Part shown: positions 9,602 to 16,663 of the stretch, piece by piece | Layout of the letters: each line of letters starts with the position of its first letter | Position numbering within the stretch: the stretch's first letter is position 1 | From: JANQJA01 sp040880285 | GTDB lineage: Bacteria; Pseudomonadota; Gammaproteobacteria; Pseudomonadales; Azotimanducaceae | Direction: 5' to 3' | Assembly: GCA_040880285.1 (NCBI GenBank) | Contig: JBBDIT010000086.1 | Coordinates: forward strand, 1-57,029 | DNA: 57,029 nt | The notes under the pieces: generated by a model | Seen by the model: only the letters and a program-made list of their open reading frames with translations | The model's database searches: none | Told to the model about the DNA's origin: nothing | Made by a program: the position numbers and the translations under genes

Positions 9602-10524
9602 GCTGCTTCCTCCGTACCTTCTGCACGCTCATAATAATCTTTCAGGAGTCTCGAGGGATCGATAGCTTCTTTAAGAAAGATTTGATGAATACCATTGCTC
9701 TCGCGGATATCGATGCTAGAGGATTCTCTTTCTACGAGGAGCTCAAGCTTCCTAACGAAGTCAGATTCCGACAAACGAAAGACTGCCCCTGGAACAACAA
9801 ACCCTTCCTTGTTGTGCATCAGATCTTCCAGCGGAACAATAGTGACGTTGCGCGCATTCATAACTGAGAAGATCGCAAATCCTAGAATCTCTATCGGTAG
9901 ATTCGGTCGCTCAGCAAATCGAGATACGAAAAGCTTGTCCCCGGCTTTATGCTCCACGAGTTTTAGTACAGAGAAGGGAGAATCCAGCGCCTCTTCAAGC
10001 GGCATACGGTTCGTGATTTTTGACTGTGTGTACATGCGGGGTATTACACCCACATCCGACTTCAATGTATTCCGAGCAGGCCGTCGATGTGAGACGACGA
10101 ATTCTTTACAGAAGTCACCCAACGCCGTCATTAGCTCGTCTGAAGTAAACTCTGTTTTCTGAAATCTATTGAAGAACCAGAATATCGAAGTCGCCAACTC
10201 AGCATTCGACGCAATCAACCAATGAAGCAGCCAAATTGTCCCCTCATCTTCAAGATAGGGGTCCCACCCATTGTCGCTAGCGAAGATCTGTTTGCCTAGT
10301 TCGGTGAACTCGTATGAGCCGCTTTCAATGACACCGCTGGCTCGGAGCCAATACCGAATTGAGTTCACCATGTTCCGCCCGACTCCTAGGCGGACCGTGG
10401 AGTCTGGTTCCTCAAAAACCTTCGGATCACGCTCCAGTGCGCGAACGCCTTTTGGAATCCAGCTAAAACGAAGCGGGAAAGTTTCATGCCGGCCAAACGC
10501 CACGTTTTCCGAATTCAGCCTCAT
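9598..10524 (-). CDS. sspB: DUF4007 protein, SspB-like DNA-nicking component
   Basis: 308 aa. The N terminus has the DUF4007 signature: FGRHETFPLRFSWIPKG at residues 10-26, then a LGVGRNMV block (about residues 47-54) followed by a helix ending in a W-L-R-A-S-G motif. SspB, the nickase that makes single-strand breaks during phosphorothioation, belongs to this family. The gene is second in the operon, its start directly follows the regulator stop, and its own stop overlaps the ATPase start. Co-occurrence of DUF4007, a large ATPase and a DndC-like enzyme in this order is the main reason to call an SspBCD-type module. I cannot verify nuclease residues by eye. Confidence 0.8.
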   Translation of the reverse strand: MRLNSENVAFGRHETFPLRFSWIPKGVRALERDPKVFEEPDSTVRLGVGRNMVNSIRYWLRASGVIESGSYEFTELGKQIFASDNGWDPYLEDEGTIWLLHWLIASNAELATSIFWFFNRFQKTEFTSDELMTALGDFCKEFVVSHRRPARNTLKSDVGVIPRMYTQSKITNRMPLEEALDSPFSVLKLVEHKAGDKLFVSRFAERPNLPIEILGFAIFSVMNARNVTIVPLEDLMHNKEGFVVPGAVFRLSESDFVRKLELLVERESSSIDIRESNGIHQIFLKEAIDPSRLLKDYYERAEGTEEAA

Positions 10525-10722
10525 TTAACTTGCCCTCCTAATGGGCTTCCCCGATTCATCGAAGAGCTTTTGTTGAGCAGCTTTAGATTCGAAGTACGCT
10601 TCGGCGTTCTGAAGAAACCAGTCCTTCATATTAAGGCCATCGGACCTAAGTAGTTGATGTAGCTGCTTTTTTGTGGCCGGGTCGATCTCAATAACCACTC
10701 GCCCACTGTCTCCAACTGGCAT
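10525..10722 (-). CDS. Small ribbon-helix-helix-type regulator
   Basis: 65 aa, first gene of the phosphorothioation-type operon. A short beta strand (RVVIEI) is followed by two helices (ATKKQLHQLLRS and MKDWFLQNAEAYF), the order of a ribbon-helix-helix DNA-binding fold. The ATG is preceded by AGGGG about 9 bases upstream. A 22-bp inverted repeat lies 14-35 bases upstream of the start, so autorepression of the whole operon is likely. The stop abuts the DUF4007 start. It could alternatively be an antitoxin-like partner. Confidence 0.65.
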   Translation of the reverse strand: MPVGDSGRVVIEIDPATKKQLHQLLRSDGLNMKDWFLQNAEAYFESKAAQQKLFDESGKPIRRAS

Positions 10723-10735
10723 TCGTAGAAGCCCC

Positions 10736-10757
10736 TGTTATGTGATGTGACATAACA
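10736..10757. promoter_or_regulatory. Operator palindrome of the phosphorothioation-type operon
   Basis: TGTTATGT / ACATAACA: perfect 8-bp arms around a 6-base spacer. A further partial copy of the right arm (ATAAC) follows at 10757-10761. It begins 14 bases upstream of the regulator ATG, overlapping the ribosome-binding region, where a bound repressor would block expression of all seven genes. The remaining sequence to 10922 holds a second, weaker repeat (TTACTG/CAGTAA, 10787-10808) and probably the promoter, but no gene. Confidence 0.65.
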
Positions 10758-10922
10758 TAACTGAATGGGGCCAGGTTTTGAATACTTTACTGGATATTTT
10801 TACAGTAACCAACCTGATATTTTCCCAGGTTGATGTGCGATGAGTGCTATCCCGACGTGATCCAAGTTACCGATAAATCCTATAGAGGTGATTTCATATT
10901 CATCCTGATCCCTGGATAGTTG

Positions 10923-11756
10923 TTACAGTTTGACCCCACCACGCACAACCCCCGGAACAACATCAGTGACCGCGCCCTCCTTCGAGAACAATGTCCGCCT
11001 GTTCAGCCAGACGACCAACATAGCCGCGGCGACATAGACATACATGTCGTAAGGCTGAGCGTCGGGCCACAGCGGGTTGTTCATCTGGAAGTGGAACAGC
11101 ATGGCGAGAAGGATGCTCCCTTGTGCATGATTAAAAAGCGCTGTCAGGATCACGCTGCAGGCGATCGATCCAGCAAAGAAAGGCAGGAACCCCCACTCGG
11201 CTTGCGGTGTGCCGCTCATCATGAAGGCCGGCAGATGCCAGGCTGCCCAGATTACTCCAAGAATGAGCCCCGCCCAGATCGGCGCAAAACGGCGTTGCAG
11301 GAGCGGCAACGCAAACCCGCGCCAGCCGATTTCTTCCATCGGGCCGAGGATCGCCATGAAGCCAATAAGAGGCAAGAGATCGACGAGTGACTCCGTAAAC
11401 ATGGGTGCCGACATCGCATTGCCTTTGAGCGCGGCGCCCGCGAACGAAATCGCCGGAAATCCGATAAGAAGAAAAGCGTACCACCAGGGTGAAGCGCGCC
11501 AGAGAAGCAGTCGTGACAAGAACCGTCCGAGCCCGCTCACACCGGCAGTCCATGTCACCAGTGACAACGCGGCAATGGCAGGCGCGTAGACGGCGAGAAT
11601 AAACAGCGGATGGCTGCCGCTGAGTTCGCCGAATGTGGAGACTACCCAGTCTTCCGCCAAAAGGAAGAGCACGAACAAAGACCAGGCGAGGCCAAAAGTA
11701 ATCAGCAGGAACGGAAACAGCGCTCCGAAATCGGGCTTTGTGGAAGTGGTAGGCAA
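10923..11756 (-). CDS. CPBP-family intramembrane metalloprotease
   Basis: 277 aa from a TTG start at 11756, chosen because GGGAG lies 9 bases upstream and because longer starts would run through the divergent threonine aldolase gene. Family motifs are present: E141-E142-x3-R146 (EEIGWR), H174 in WAAWH, and H222-x3-N226. About seven to eight hydrophobic segments mark it as a polytopic inner-membrane protein. CPBP (Abi/CAAX) proteases cleave membrane-anchored substrates, and some confer self-immunity to bacteriocins. No peptide gene is visible next to it. A longer reading frame extends to 11984 but carries no further hydrophobic segment. Confidence 0.85.
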   Translation of the reverse strand: MPTTSTKPDFGALFPFLLITFGLAWSLFVLFLLAEDWVVSTFGELSGSHPLFILAVYAPAIAALSLVTWTAGVSGLGRFLSRLLLWRASPWWYAFLLIGFPAISFAGAALKGNAMSAPMFTESLVDLLPLIGFMAILGPMEEIGWRGFALPLLQRRFAPIWAGLILGVIWAAWHLPAFMMSGTPQAEWGFLPFFAGSIACSVILTALFNHAQGSILLAMLFHFQMNNPLWPDAQPYDMYVYVAAAMLVVWLNRRTLFSKEGAVTDVVPGVVRGGVKL

Positions 11757-11853
11757 GTGATCTGGCTCCCTTTCGAAGACAGTGGGAATTAGAAACGTTT
11801 TTGCCCGTGTATAGTACGTCGATACATTGTCTAACCCAAAACTCTCTGAACCA

Positions 11854-12945
11854 ATGCCCATCGACTCCACCCAACTGTTCAAGGCAGCAACCAACCCCCT
11901 CCCCGGCCACGGCCCAACCCGCTCGACCAAAGAGACCCTAACTGACCTCGCCACCCAACTCACCGGCGACGAATCTCCGGACACCTACGGCACCGGCGAA
12001 TACCTCCAAGCCTTTGAACAAAAATTAGCCACTCTCTTTGGCAAAGAATCCGCGGTATTCATGCCCTCCGGCACCATGGCCCAACAAATCGCTCTTCGGG
12101 TCTGGTGCGACGAGAACAAGAACCCCACGGTCGCGATGCACCCGAGCTCGCACCTCGAGTTCGCCGAACATCTGGGTTACCAATACCTGCACAACCTCCG
12201 TCGCATCCAGTTCGGCTCACCCGAGTTTGTGGCCGATCGCATCCTTGAACCCAAAGACTTCCACGATCTACAGCAAGTCCCCGGCGCGGCTTTGATCGAA
12301 CTCCCGTACCGCCCACTCGGCGGCATTCTTCCAGGCTGGGAAAACCTCACGGAAACACGCGCCTGGGCGGACGGGCACAAGGTGCCCATGCATCTCGACG
12401 GCGCCCGCATCTGGCAATGCCGCCCGTTCTATGAAAAGTCGTTTGAGGAGATCGGCGCGCTGTTTGATTCGATTTATGTCTCGTTCTACAAAGATCTCGG
12501 TGCGCTCCCCGGTTGCCTGTTGATGGGGCCCGAGTCGTTCATCAAGACCTGTCGTATGTGGCAACGTCGTTATGGCGGCACCCTGTACACGCTTGCCCCC
12601 AATGTCGCGTCGGCACAGATTCAAATGGAACGCGTGCTGCCGGTTATCGACGATTGGGTTGCGAAGGCCAAAGACATTGCGGCCGCCTTTGCTGCCTGCG
12701 ACGGGGTGCGGGTCAATCCCGATCCGCCGCACACCAATATGTTCCAGCTCTTTATAGAAGGAAATGCTGAGGCGCTCACCGAAAAACACCACGAACTCGC
12801 TGAGGAAACCGGCACGTTTCTGTTTCACAGCCTGAGACCCGCGGCCGTGCCCGGTTTTGCCTGGACAGAAGTGCATGTGTTTGAGAATGGTGCGAGGTTT
12901 GATGCTTCTACCATCGCGCCGTTTATGGACCAGCTAATGGGCTAA
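11854..12945 (+). CDS. Low-specificity L-threonine aldolase-like PLP enzyme
   Basis: 363 aa from ATG 11854 (an in-frame TTG at 11827 is less likely). Fold-type I PLP enzyme of the beta-eliminating lyase family: the PLP Lys is K213 in SFYKDLGALPG, the pyridine-binding Asp is D182 in LDGARIW, and GDESPDTYG (38-46) matches the family substrate loop. It would cleave L-threonine or allo-threonine to glycine and acetaldehyde in the cytoplasm. The closest relatives may be annotated as beta-eliminating lyase, so substrate is not fixed. It is divergent from the CPBP gene and followed directly by the AbiE operator region. Confidence 0.85.
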   Translation: MPIDSTQLFKAATNPLPGHGPTRSTKETLTDLATQLTGDESPDTYGTGEYLQAFEQKLATLFGKESAVFMPSGTMAQQIALRVWCDENKNPTVAMHPSSHLEFAEHLGYQYLHNLRRIQFGSPEFVADRILEPKDFHDLQQVPGAALIELPYRPLGGILPGWENLTETRAWADGHKVPMHLDGARIWQCRPFYEKSFEEIGALFDSIYVSFYKDLGALPGCLLMGPESFIKTCRMWQRRYGGTLYTLAPNVASAQIQMERVLPVIDDWVAKAKDIAAAFAACDGVRVNPDPPHTNMFQLFIEGNAEALTEKHHELAEETGTFLFHSLRPAAVPGFAWTEVHVFENGARFDASTIAPFMDQLMG

Positions 12946-12968
12946 ACCAGGGTTTATATTTAGATCAG

Positions 12969-12991
12969 TTTGTATAGCAGGACTATACTAA
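12969..12991. promoter_or_regulatory. AbiEi operator, distal inverted repeat
   Basis: A 23-bp inverted repeat: TTTGTATAG, 5-base spacer, CTATACTAA. It is the same sequence as the promoter-proximal copy at 13036 apart from one mismatched arm position and the spacer. The two copies start 67 bp apart. AbiEi antitoxins are known to bind two inverted repeats in their own promoter cooperatively, which this layout matches. Confidence 0.7.
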
Positions 12992-13035
12992 TTGACCTAA
13001 ACATAAACCTTGAATTGGGTTTGAATTAGGGCTAT

Positions 13036-13058
13036 TTTGTATAGTATGACTATACAAA
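13036..13058. promoter_or_regulatory. AbiEi operator, start-codon-proximal inverted repeat
   Basis: A 23-bp inverted repeat with perfect 9-bp arms (TTTGTATAG / CTATACAAA) and a 5-base spacer containing the ATG at 13046. A possible promoter TTGAAT (13010) - 17 bp - TATTTT (13033) ends at the repeat, so bound AbiEi would block both transcription and translation starts. Confidence 0.75.
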
Positions 13059-13927
13059 CTGACTCAAAACTAAACCAGCTACTGCGGATCCTGCCAGAAG
13101 GAATGGTCGCAGATGCCCGTTGGTTACAGGGTCGGGGCTACTCTCGGTCCCTGCGGAAGCAGTATGTGGATGGAGGTTGGTTGGAATCGCCGTGCCGGGG
13201 CGTATTCCATCGGCCAGGTACCAAACCGAGTTGGCAGGGCGTCCTCACGTCGCTGCAACAACTCTTGAAGTACCCGGTATCTACAGGAGGGAGCACCGCG
13301 CTACAACTAGGCGGTTACAGCCACTACCGCCGTCTTCATGAATTTACGGGCCAAGCGGTGCCGGTACATCTTTACGCAGACCAAAAGTTGCCCGGGTGGG
13401 CAAAAAAAATAGACGTTGGTACGACCCTGGTGCAACACAATCGCCAACGATTCCTGAATTCCCTGAGTTCTGACCCAAGCCAACGCAGCGAAACGAAGGA
13501 ACAATTCGCTACCGATGAAAGTGACCCGTTCTTACAGGCCAATGCGCTTCGAGAATACAGTCAGGATGGCTATTCTCTAATAGCATCGACGCCCGAGCGC
13601 GCGATACTGGAAATGCTCGATGAGCTACCGAAAGACGAATCATTTCACGCGGTGGATATGGCGATGGAGAGTCTCGTCGACCTAAGTCCAATCAGGGTTC
13701 AGGCCCTGCTAGAGCGAGCGACCAGTATCAAAGTGAAACGACTCTTCTTTTTCTTTGCTGATCGTCATCGCCACGCCTGGCTATCAAGAATTGATCGGCA
13801 CCGGGTCGACCTCGGATCAGGTAAGCGCATGCTCGTCAAAGATGGCGTGCTCGATACCACCTACGGCATAACAGTACCAAGGGACTTTGATCGTACGAAC
13901 AAAGGACACTCACCCCCAAAACACTAA
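13037..13927 (+). CDS. abiEi: AbiEi-family type IV antitoxin / transcriptional repressor (orphan)
   Basis: 296 aa from TTG 13037 (AGG 6 bases upstream) or 293 aa from ATG 13046. The N-terminal winged-helix region (MVADARWLQGRGYSRSLRKQYVDGG) and the following block (CRGVFHRPG, GGSTALQLGGY) are typical of AbiEi_3 antitoxins, and the C terminus keeps the ITVPRDF ending. AbiEi represses its own promoter and antagonises AbiEii, a nucleotidyltransferase toxin that is normally encoded immediately downstream with overlapping codons. Here no AbiEii gene follows: 38 bases after the stop comes higB. The antitoxin is therefore an orphan, possibly an anti-addiction element or a residual regulator. Confidence 0.85.
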   Translation: MYSMTIQTDSKLNQLLRILPEGMVADARWLQGRGYSRSLRKQYVDGGWLESPCRGVFHRPGTKPSWQGVLTSLQQLLKYPVSTGGSTALQLGGYSHYRRLHEFTGQAVPVHLYADQKLPGWAKKIDVGTTLVQHNRQRFLNSLSSDPSQRSETKEQFATDESDPFLQANALREYSQDGYSLIASTPERAILEMLDELPKDESFHAVDMAMESLVDLSPIRVQALLERATSIKVKRLFFFFADRHRHAWLSRIDRHRVDLGSGKRMLVKDGVLDTTYGITVPRDFDRTNKGHSPPKH

Positions 13928-13955
13928 CGTTTGACGTTATTAACGCATGACGTTA
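13925..13955. promoter_or_regulatory. Tandem operators of higBA
   Basis: Two 15-bp inverted repeats in the gap between abiEi and higB: TAACG-TTTGA-CGTTA at 13925-13939 and TAACG-CATGA-CGTTA at 13941-13955, spaced 16 bp start to start. The first overlaps the abiEi stop codon. The second ends 10 bases before the higB ATG. They fit binding sites for the HigA or HigBA complex. Confidence 0.65.
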
Positions 13956-13965
13956 CTATTCGAAC

Positions 13966-14262
13966 ATGATCATCTCATTCAAGTGCAAGGACACTGAGAA
14001 GCTGGCATCAGGTAAACGAGTAAAACGGTTTGTAAACTTTGAACGAGTCGCACTGAGAAAGCTAAGGCAGCTCCAGGTCGCTGACAAAATCGGTGATTTA
14101 AAGGTTCCACCGGGGAATAGGTTGGAGACTCTCTCGGGTGACCGTCACGGACAACACAGTATCCGTGTGAACCAACAATATCGTATCTGCTTTCGATGGA
14201 CGAAAGCTGGTGCGGAAGATGTTGAAATAGTTGACTACCACCAGGAGGTTACTTATGCGTAG
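13966..14262 (+). CDS. higB: HigB-family toxin (RelE superfamily mRNA interferase)
   Basis: 98 aa. The typical HigB order is present: FKCKDTEKLASGKRVKRF, KLRQLQVADKIGDLKVPPGNRLETLSGDR, then HSIRVNQQYRICFRW, ending EIVDYHQE. HigB toxins cleave mRNA in the ribosomal A site. The gene precedes its antitoxin, the usual order for HigBA, and overlaps it by 8 bases. All the basic and aromatic positions expected near the C terminus (R-x2-Q-Q-Y-R, W, Y-H) are kept, so it looks functional. Confidence 0.9.
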   Translation: MIISFKCKDTEKLASGKRVKRFVNFERVALRKLRQLQVADKIGDLKVPPGNRLETLSGDRHGQHSIRVNQQYRICFRWTKAGAEDVEIVDYHQEVTYA

Positions 14263-14572
14263 TTTGGATCCTGTAACGCCCGGCGAGTTGCTGAAGGAAG
14301 AGTTCCTTGAGCCGATGGAAATCTCCCAGTATCGCCTCGCTAAGGAAATCGGCGTTCCCGCACAAAGGATCGGTGAAATAATTGCGGGAAGGCGCTCAAT
14401 CACGGCTGATACTGATTTGAGGCTCTGTCGTTTTTTCGGCTTGTCAAACGGTTACTGGCTTAGGGCACAGGCCGCATACGACACTGAAACTACTGCGGAA
14501 GTCTTGGCTGAAGAACTAAAAAGTATCAGACCGTGGAAAAATTCAAATTCTCAATCTGGACATCGGACATAA
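14255..14572 (+). CDS. higA: HigA-family antitoxin (XRE-type HTH)
   Basis: 105 aa from ATG 14255, which has a textbook AGGAGG (14243-14248) 6 bases upstream. An in-frame start further upstream is rejected for that reason. The family motif TPGELLKEEFLEP opens the protein, followed by an XRE helix-turn-helix (SQYRLAKEIGVPAQRIGEIIAGRRSIT). It neutralises HigB and represses the operon, probably through the tandem repeats at 13925-13955. The start lies inside the higB 3' end, which indicates translational coupling. Confidence 0.9.
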   Translation: MRSLDPVTPGELLKEEFLEPMEISQYRLAKEIGVPAQRIGEIIAGRRSITADTDLRLCRFFGLSNGYWLRAQAAYDTETTAEVLAEELKSIRPWKNSNSQSGHRT

Positions 14573-14667
14573 AAATCGAAGCCTGCTCGCCCTCCTCTGG
14601 CGATGGCAGGTGCAATGTATGTAATTTAGGAGTTGTACGCTTGTTTTACATAAACCACGCTCGCGCA

Positions 14668-14985
14668 ATGACGAATTTGTTACGCCCAACCCTGATCGCC
14701 ATCCTGTTCCTAACCACCGCCTGCGACCAAACCCCCAATGCCTTCGCGATGCCCGGCGGGAAGATCGGCGTGCACACGGGGCTCATTGAACTTGCCGATA
14801 ACGATGCGCAAATCGCATCGGTGATGGGCCATGAAGTCGGCCACCTGATTGGACTTGAGCTCATGGCCAACGCCGGTTTCGAGCCGGCACAGAGTGTCAG
14901 GCTCTGGGAGAATATGCCGCGCGCGCTCAACTACCGTCTTGGCCGGCAGGATGTCAATGCCATCGTCGGCACGCCTCGGCTTCAC
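14668..14985 (+). pseudogene. Collapsed M48-family metalloprotease lipoprotein remnant
   Basis: The reading frame starts with a lipoprotein signal (ATG 14668; lipobox LTTAC followed by DQ). It then jumps to NAFAMPGGKIGVHTG, continues to the zinc motif VMGHEVGH, and from there directly to LIGLELMANAGF and a SVRLWENM tail. In intact LoiP/YcaL-type M48 lipoproteins roughly 60-80 residues precede NAFAxPGGK and about 60 lie between HExxH and the SEADxxGLELM block. Both segments are missing in frame, and the C terminus is cut off by the convergent vapC gene. It cannot be an active protease: the third zinc ligand (Glu of the SEAD motif) is lost. Confidence 0.7.
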
Positions 14986-15377
14986 CAGAGAGTATCGATC
15001 AAATCACAGTCTCCGAGGTTTACGTCGGCCGTAACTAAACGTGCATTGTTAATAATTGCGGTCGCAGCAATGAGTCGATCAGCCGGGTCGTTACTTATCT
15101 CATCACCAAAGCTAACCGACAATTCGGCTACTTCGGGAGAAATCGACTTGACTGATATGTTGCGGGCTTGAAGGTACAAATTTACAAAATAGGCAGGAGT
15201 TGTATCAATTTCTATCCGGCCCCTTTTGACCAACATAGAGATCTCCCAAATCGAAATATCCGAAATCATCAGCGCATTTTGTTTATCTGCATCATCAATG
15301 GCTTTTTTGGCTTTAGCGGTGATTTTCTTCGGCTCAAGTGCATCCCAAACAATTGCACATGTGTCCAACAAAATCAT
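14982..15377 (-). CDS. vapC: VapC-family PIN-domain ribonuclease toxin
   Basis: 131 aa. PIN-domain acidic residues are in place: D5 (LLDTCA), E45 (IWEIS), D97/D100 (NDPADRLI) and D118 (VTAD). VapC toxins are magnesium-dependent endoribonucleases cutting tRNA or rRNA. The start codon overlaps the vapB stop as ATGA. Its 3' end runs into the M48 remnant on the opposite strand, so the module probably inserted there. Confidence 0.9.
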   Translation of the reverse strand: MILLDTCAIVWDALEPKKITAKAKKAIDDADKQNALMISDISIWEISMLVKRGRIEIDTTPAYFVNLYLQARNISVKSISPEVAELSVSFGDEISNDPADRLIAATAIINNARLVTADVNLGDCDLIDTLW

Positions 15378-15604
15378 GACATTGCTTCCCAGCTTTCGTC
15401 GATTGGGCTAGTCACGTCATGTACTTTGGCTTTCGCGGCAAGAGCCTTTAGCTGCCTTTTGGCTTGGTCTTTCAGCTGTGCCGGTGGTGTGATAGTGGCA
15501 AGCAACCTGCCATTAGAGGTAATCGAGATAATTTCGCCAGAGTTGGCAATTTCCAAGTATTTCAAAAGGTTAGCTCTAAAATCACTGATATTTATGGTTT
15601 GCAT
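15374..15604 (-). CDS. vapB: VapB-family (Phd/YefM-type) antitoxin
   Basis: 76 aa from ATG 15604. The N terminus MQTINISDFRANLLKYL plus EIISITSNGRLLATI is the Phd/YefM-like beta-alpha DNA-binding unit. The C-terminal tail (PIDESWEAMS) would wrap the VapC active site. The frame is open upstream into an IS4 fragment, but the conserved start and the operator at 15625-15645 define the true start. Confidence 0.88.
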   Translation of the reverse strand: MQTINISDFRANLLKYLEIANSGEIISITSNGRLLATITPPAQLKDQAKRQLKALAAKAKVHDVTSPIDESWEAMS

Positions 15605-15624
15605 GGAAGCACCAACTGTTGTGT

Positions 15625-15645
15625 TTGTACAAATATATTGTACAA
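15625..15645. promoter_or_regulatory. vapBC operator
   Basis: TTGTACAA-ATATA-TTGTACAA: two copies of an 8-bp self-complementary half site, giving both a direct and an inverted repeat of 21 bp. It ends 20 bases upstream of the vapB ATG, the expected place for VapBC autorepression. Confidence 0.7.
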
Positions 15646-15727
15646 GTCTACCTAAAAAAGCATAACAAGGCCACGCACCATCGCGCACAGAGGATCGTGT
15701 CGCCATTCTTGTCAGCACCGACACATC

Positions 15728-16018
15728 ACCCGTGTGCGAGCTACAAACCGGCAACGCCCCCAGCAATCGACTAATCGCCGCTTGATCCACCGCGCGTTGG
15801 CAGGAACGATCAGCGCTCATCACGTGGGCCAGGTACATCGACAGCGTTTCGGTCGGCGGGAACATCCGTTCACGATGCTCGGGCAGCAGGGCCTCGACGG
15901 TTGCAAGCAACGCATCGCTGGTGAGCAAATTGAAAAACGTCCAATTGTCGGACTTCTTTTTATGTTGCGTGATGCGTCGTTGTTGCTCAAGTGTAGTGCG
16001 CGGCGTAGCATGGTTCAT
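15728..16018 (-). mobile_element. IS4-family transposase N-terminal fragment
   Basis: The first ~97 codons of an IS4-type transposase survive: an initiating Met, KKSDNWTFFNLLTSDALL, then LLPEHRERMFPPTETLSMYL and CQRAVDQA, ending at LPVCSSHTG. The normal protein would continue for several hundred residues with the DDE domain, which is absent. The frame instead runs through unrelated sequence into vapB. I could not identify terminal inverted repeats. It marks a past insertion/deletion event between vapBC and the LEA14-like gene. Confidence 0.7.
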
Positions 16019-16180
16019 GATTGGCTCTCTCGTGTTGGGATACAGGTGTCGTAACCAAAACCCTACACGTTTGAGCCGATCTTTCTATATTTATTTCAAC
16101 TACTTGGGCTTAAGTAAGTGCCATTCTACTCCGACCCCATTGATTCATCACTCAGCGTGCCTGCTCTCCAAGGAACCAAT

Positions 16181-16663
16181 ATGTCAGCCCCAGGAACCCT
16201 CCGCATTTGTCTTCTGCTTGTCGTTGCGACCTTACTGGCATCCTGCACCGGCATCATTCCGGGCTACGAGCAACCGCAAGTCAGCATCATGTCATTTGCG
16301 CTCGCACCAGGGTCCACCAGCATCGCACCCCGCTTTAACATCGGCGTACGCGTTGTCAACCCAAACCGTGTCGCCCTGCCCTTGCGTGGCATGTCCTACA
16401 CGGTGGAAATCGAAGGCAATCGCGTGCTGAACGGCGCGGCACCGGACCTGCCAACGGTGCCAGCCTATGATTCAGCAGACTTTGTGATCGAAGCCGCTCC
16501 CGATCTACTGGGAGGCGCACGGTTGTTGTCCAGCCTGTTCTCGCACCAGCGCAGTTCCCTCAATTACACCTTTCGTGCCCGCATTGATGCCGGTGGACTC
16601 CTGTCGCTTATTAACGTCGAGGAATCCGGCAGCTTCGCACTGCCAGCGGCGCAGCCGCGCTGA
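16181..16663 (+). CDS. LEA14-like (WHy domain) lipoprotein
   Basis: 160 aa from ATG 16181, with AGGA 6 bases upstream. A lipoprotein signal peptide ends at LLASC. The rest fits a LEA type 2/WHy domain: FALAPGS, RFNIGVRVVNPNRVALPLRGMSYTV and a final beta-rich stretch. LEA14-like proteins are periplasmic or membrane-tethered and linked to desiccation or osmotic stress. It is followed by a strong hairpin, so it is probably monocistronic. Confidence 0.8.
   Translation: MSAPGTLRICLLLVVATLLASCTGIIPGYEQPQVSIMSFALAPGSTSIAPRFNIGVRVVNPNRVALPLRGMSYTVEIEGNRVLNGAAPDLPTVPAYDSADFVIEAAPDLLGGARLLSSLFSHQRSSLNYTFRARIDAGGLLSLINVEESGSFALPAAQPR

Noticed and set aside
6137..10524. BREX system, because a large PglY/BrxC-like ATPase is present
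   Set aside because: No PglX-type methyltransferase, no PglZ/BrxZ phosphatase and no BrxL or Lon-like gene are in the window. DUF4007 plus a DndC-like enzyme fit an Ssp-type core better.
10787..10808. Second operator or terminator (TTACTG/CAGTAA) upstream of the PT-type operon
   Set aside because: Only 6-bp arms with a 10-base AT-rich spacer and no T-run; could be chance.
11757..11984. Longer N terminus of the CPBP protease
   Set aside because: It would run into the divergent aldolase gene, adds no hydrophobic or conserved segment, and the TTG at 11756 has a good ribosome binding site.
15605..16018. Single fused protein of transposase fragment plus VapB
   Set aside because: VapB has its own start and operator upstream. 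The fusion frame only reflects the IS fragment remaining open by chance.
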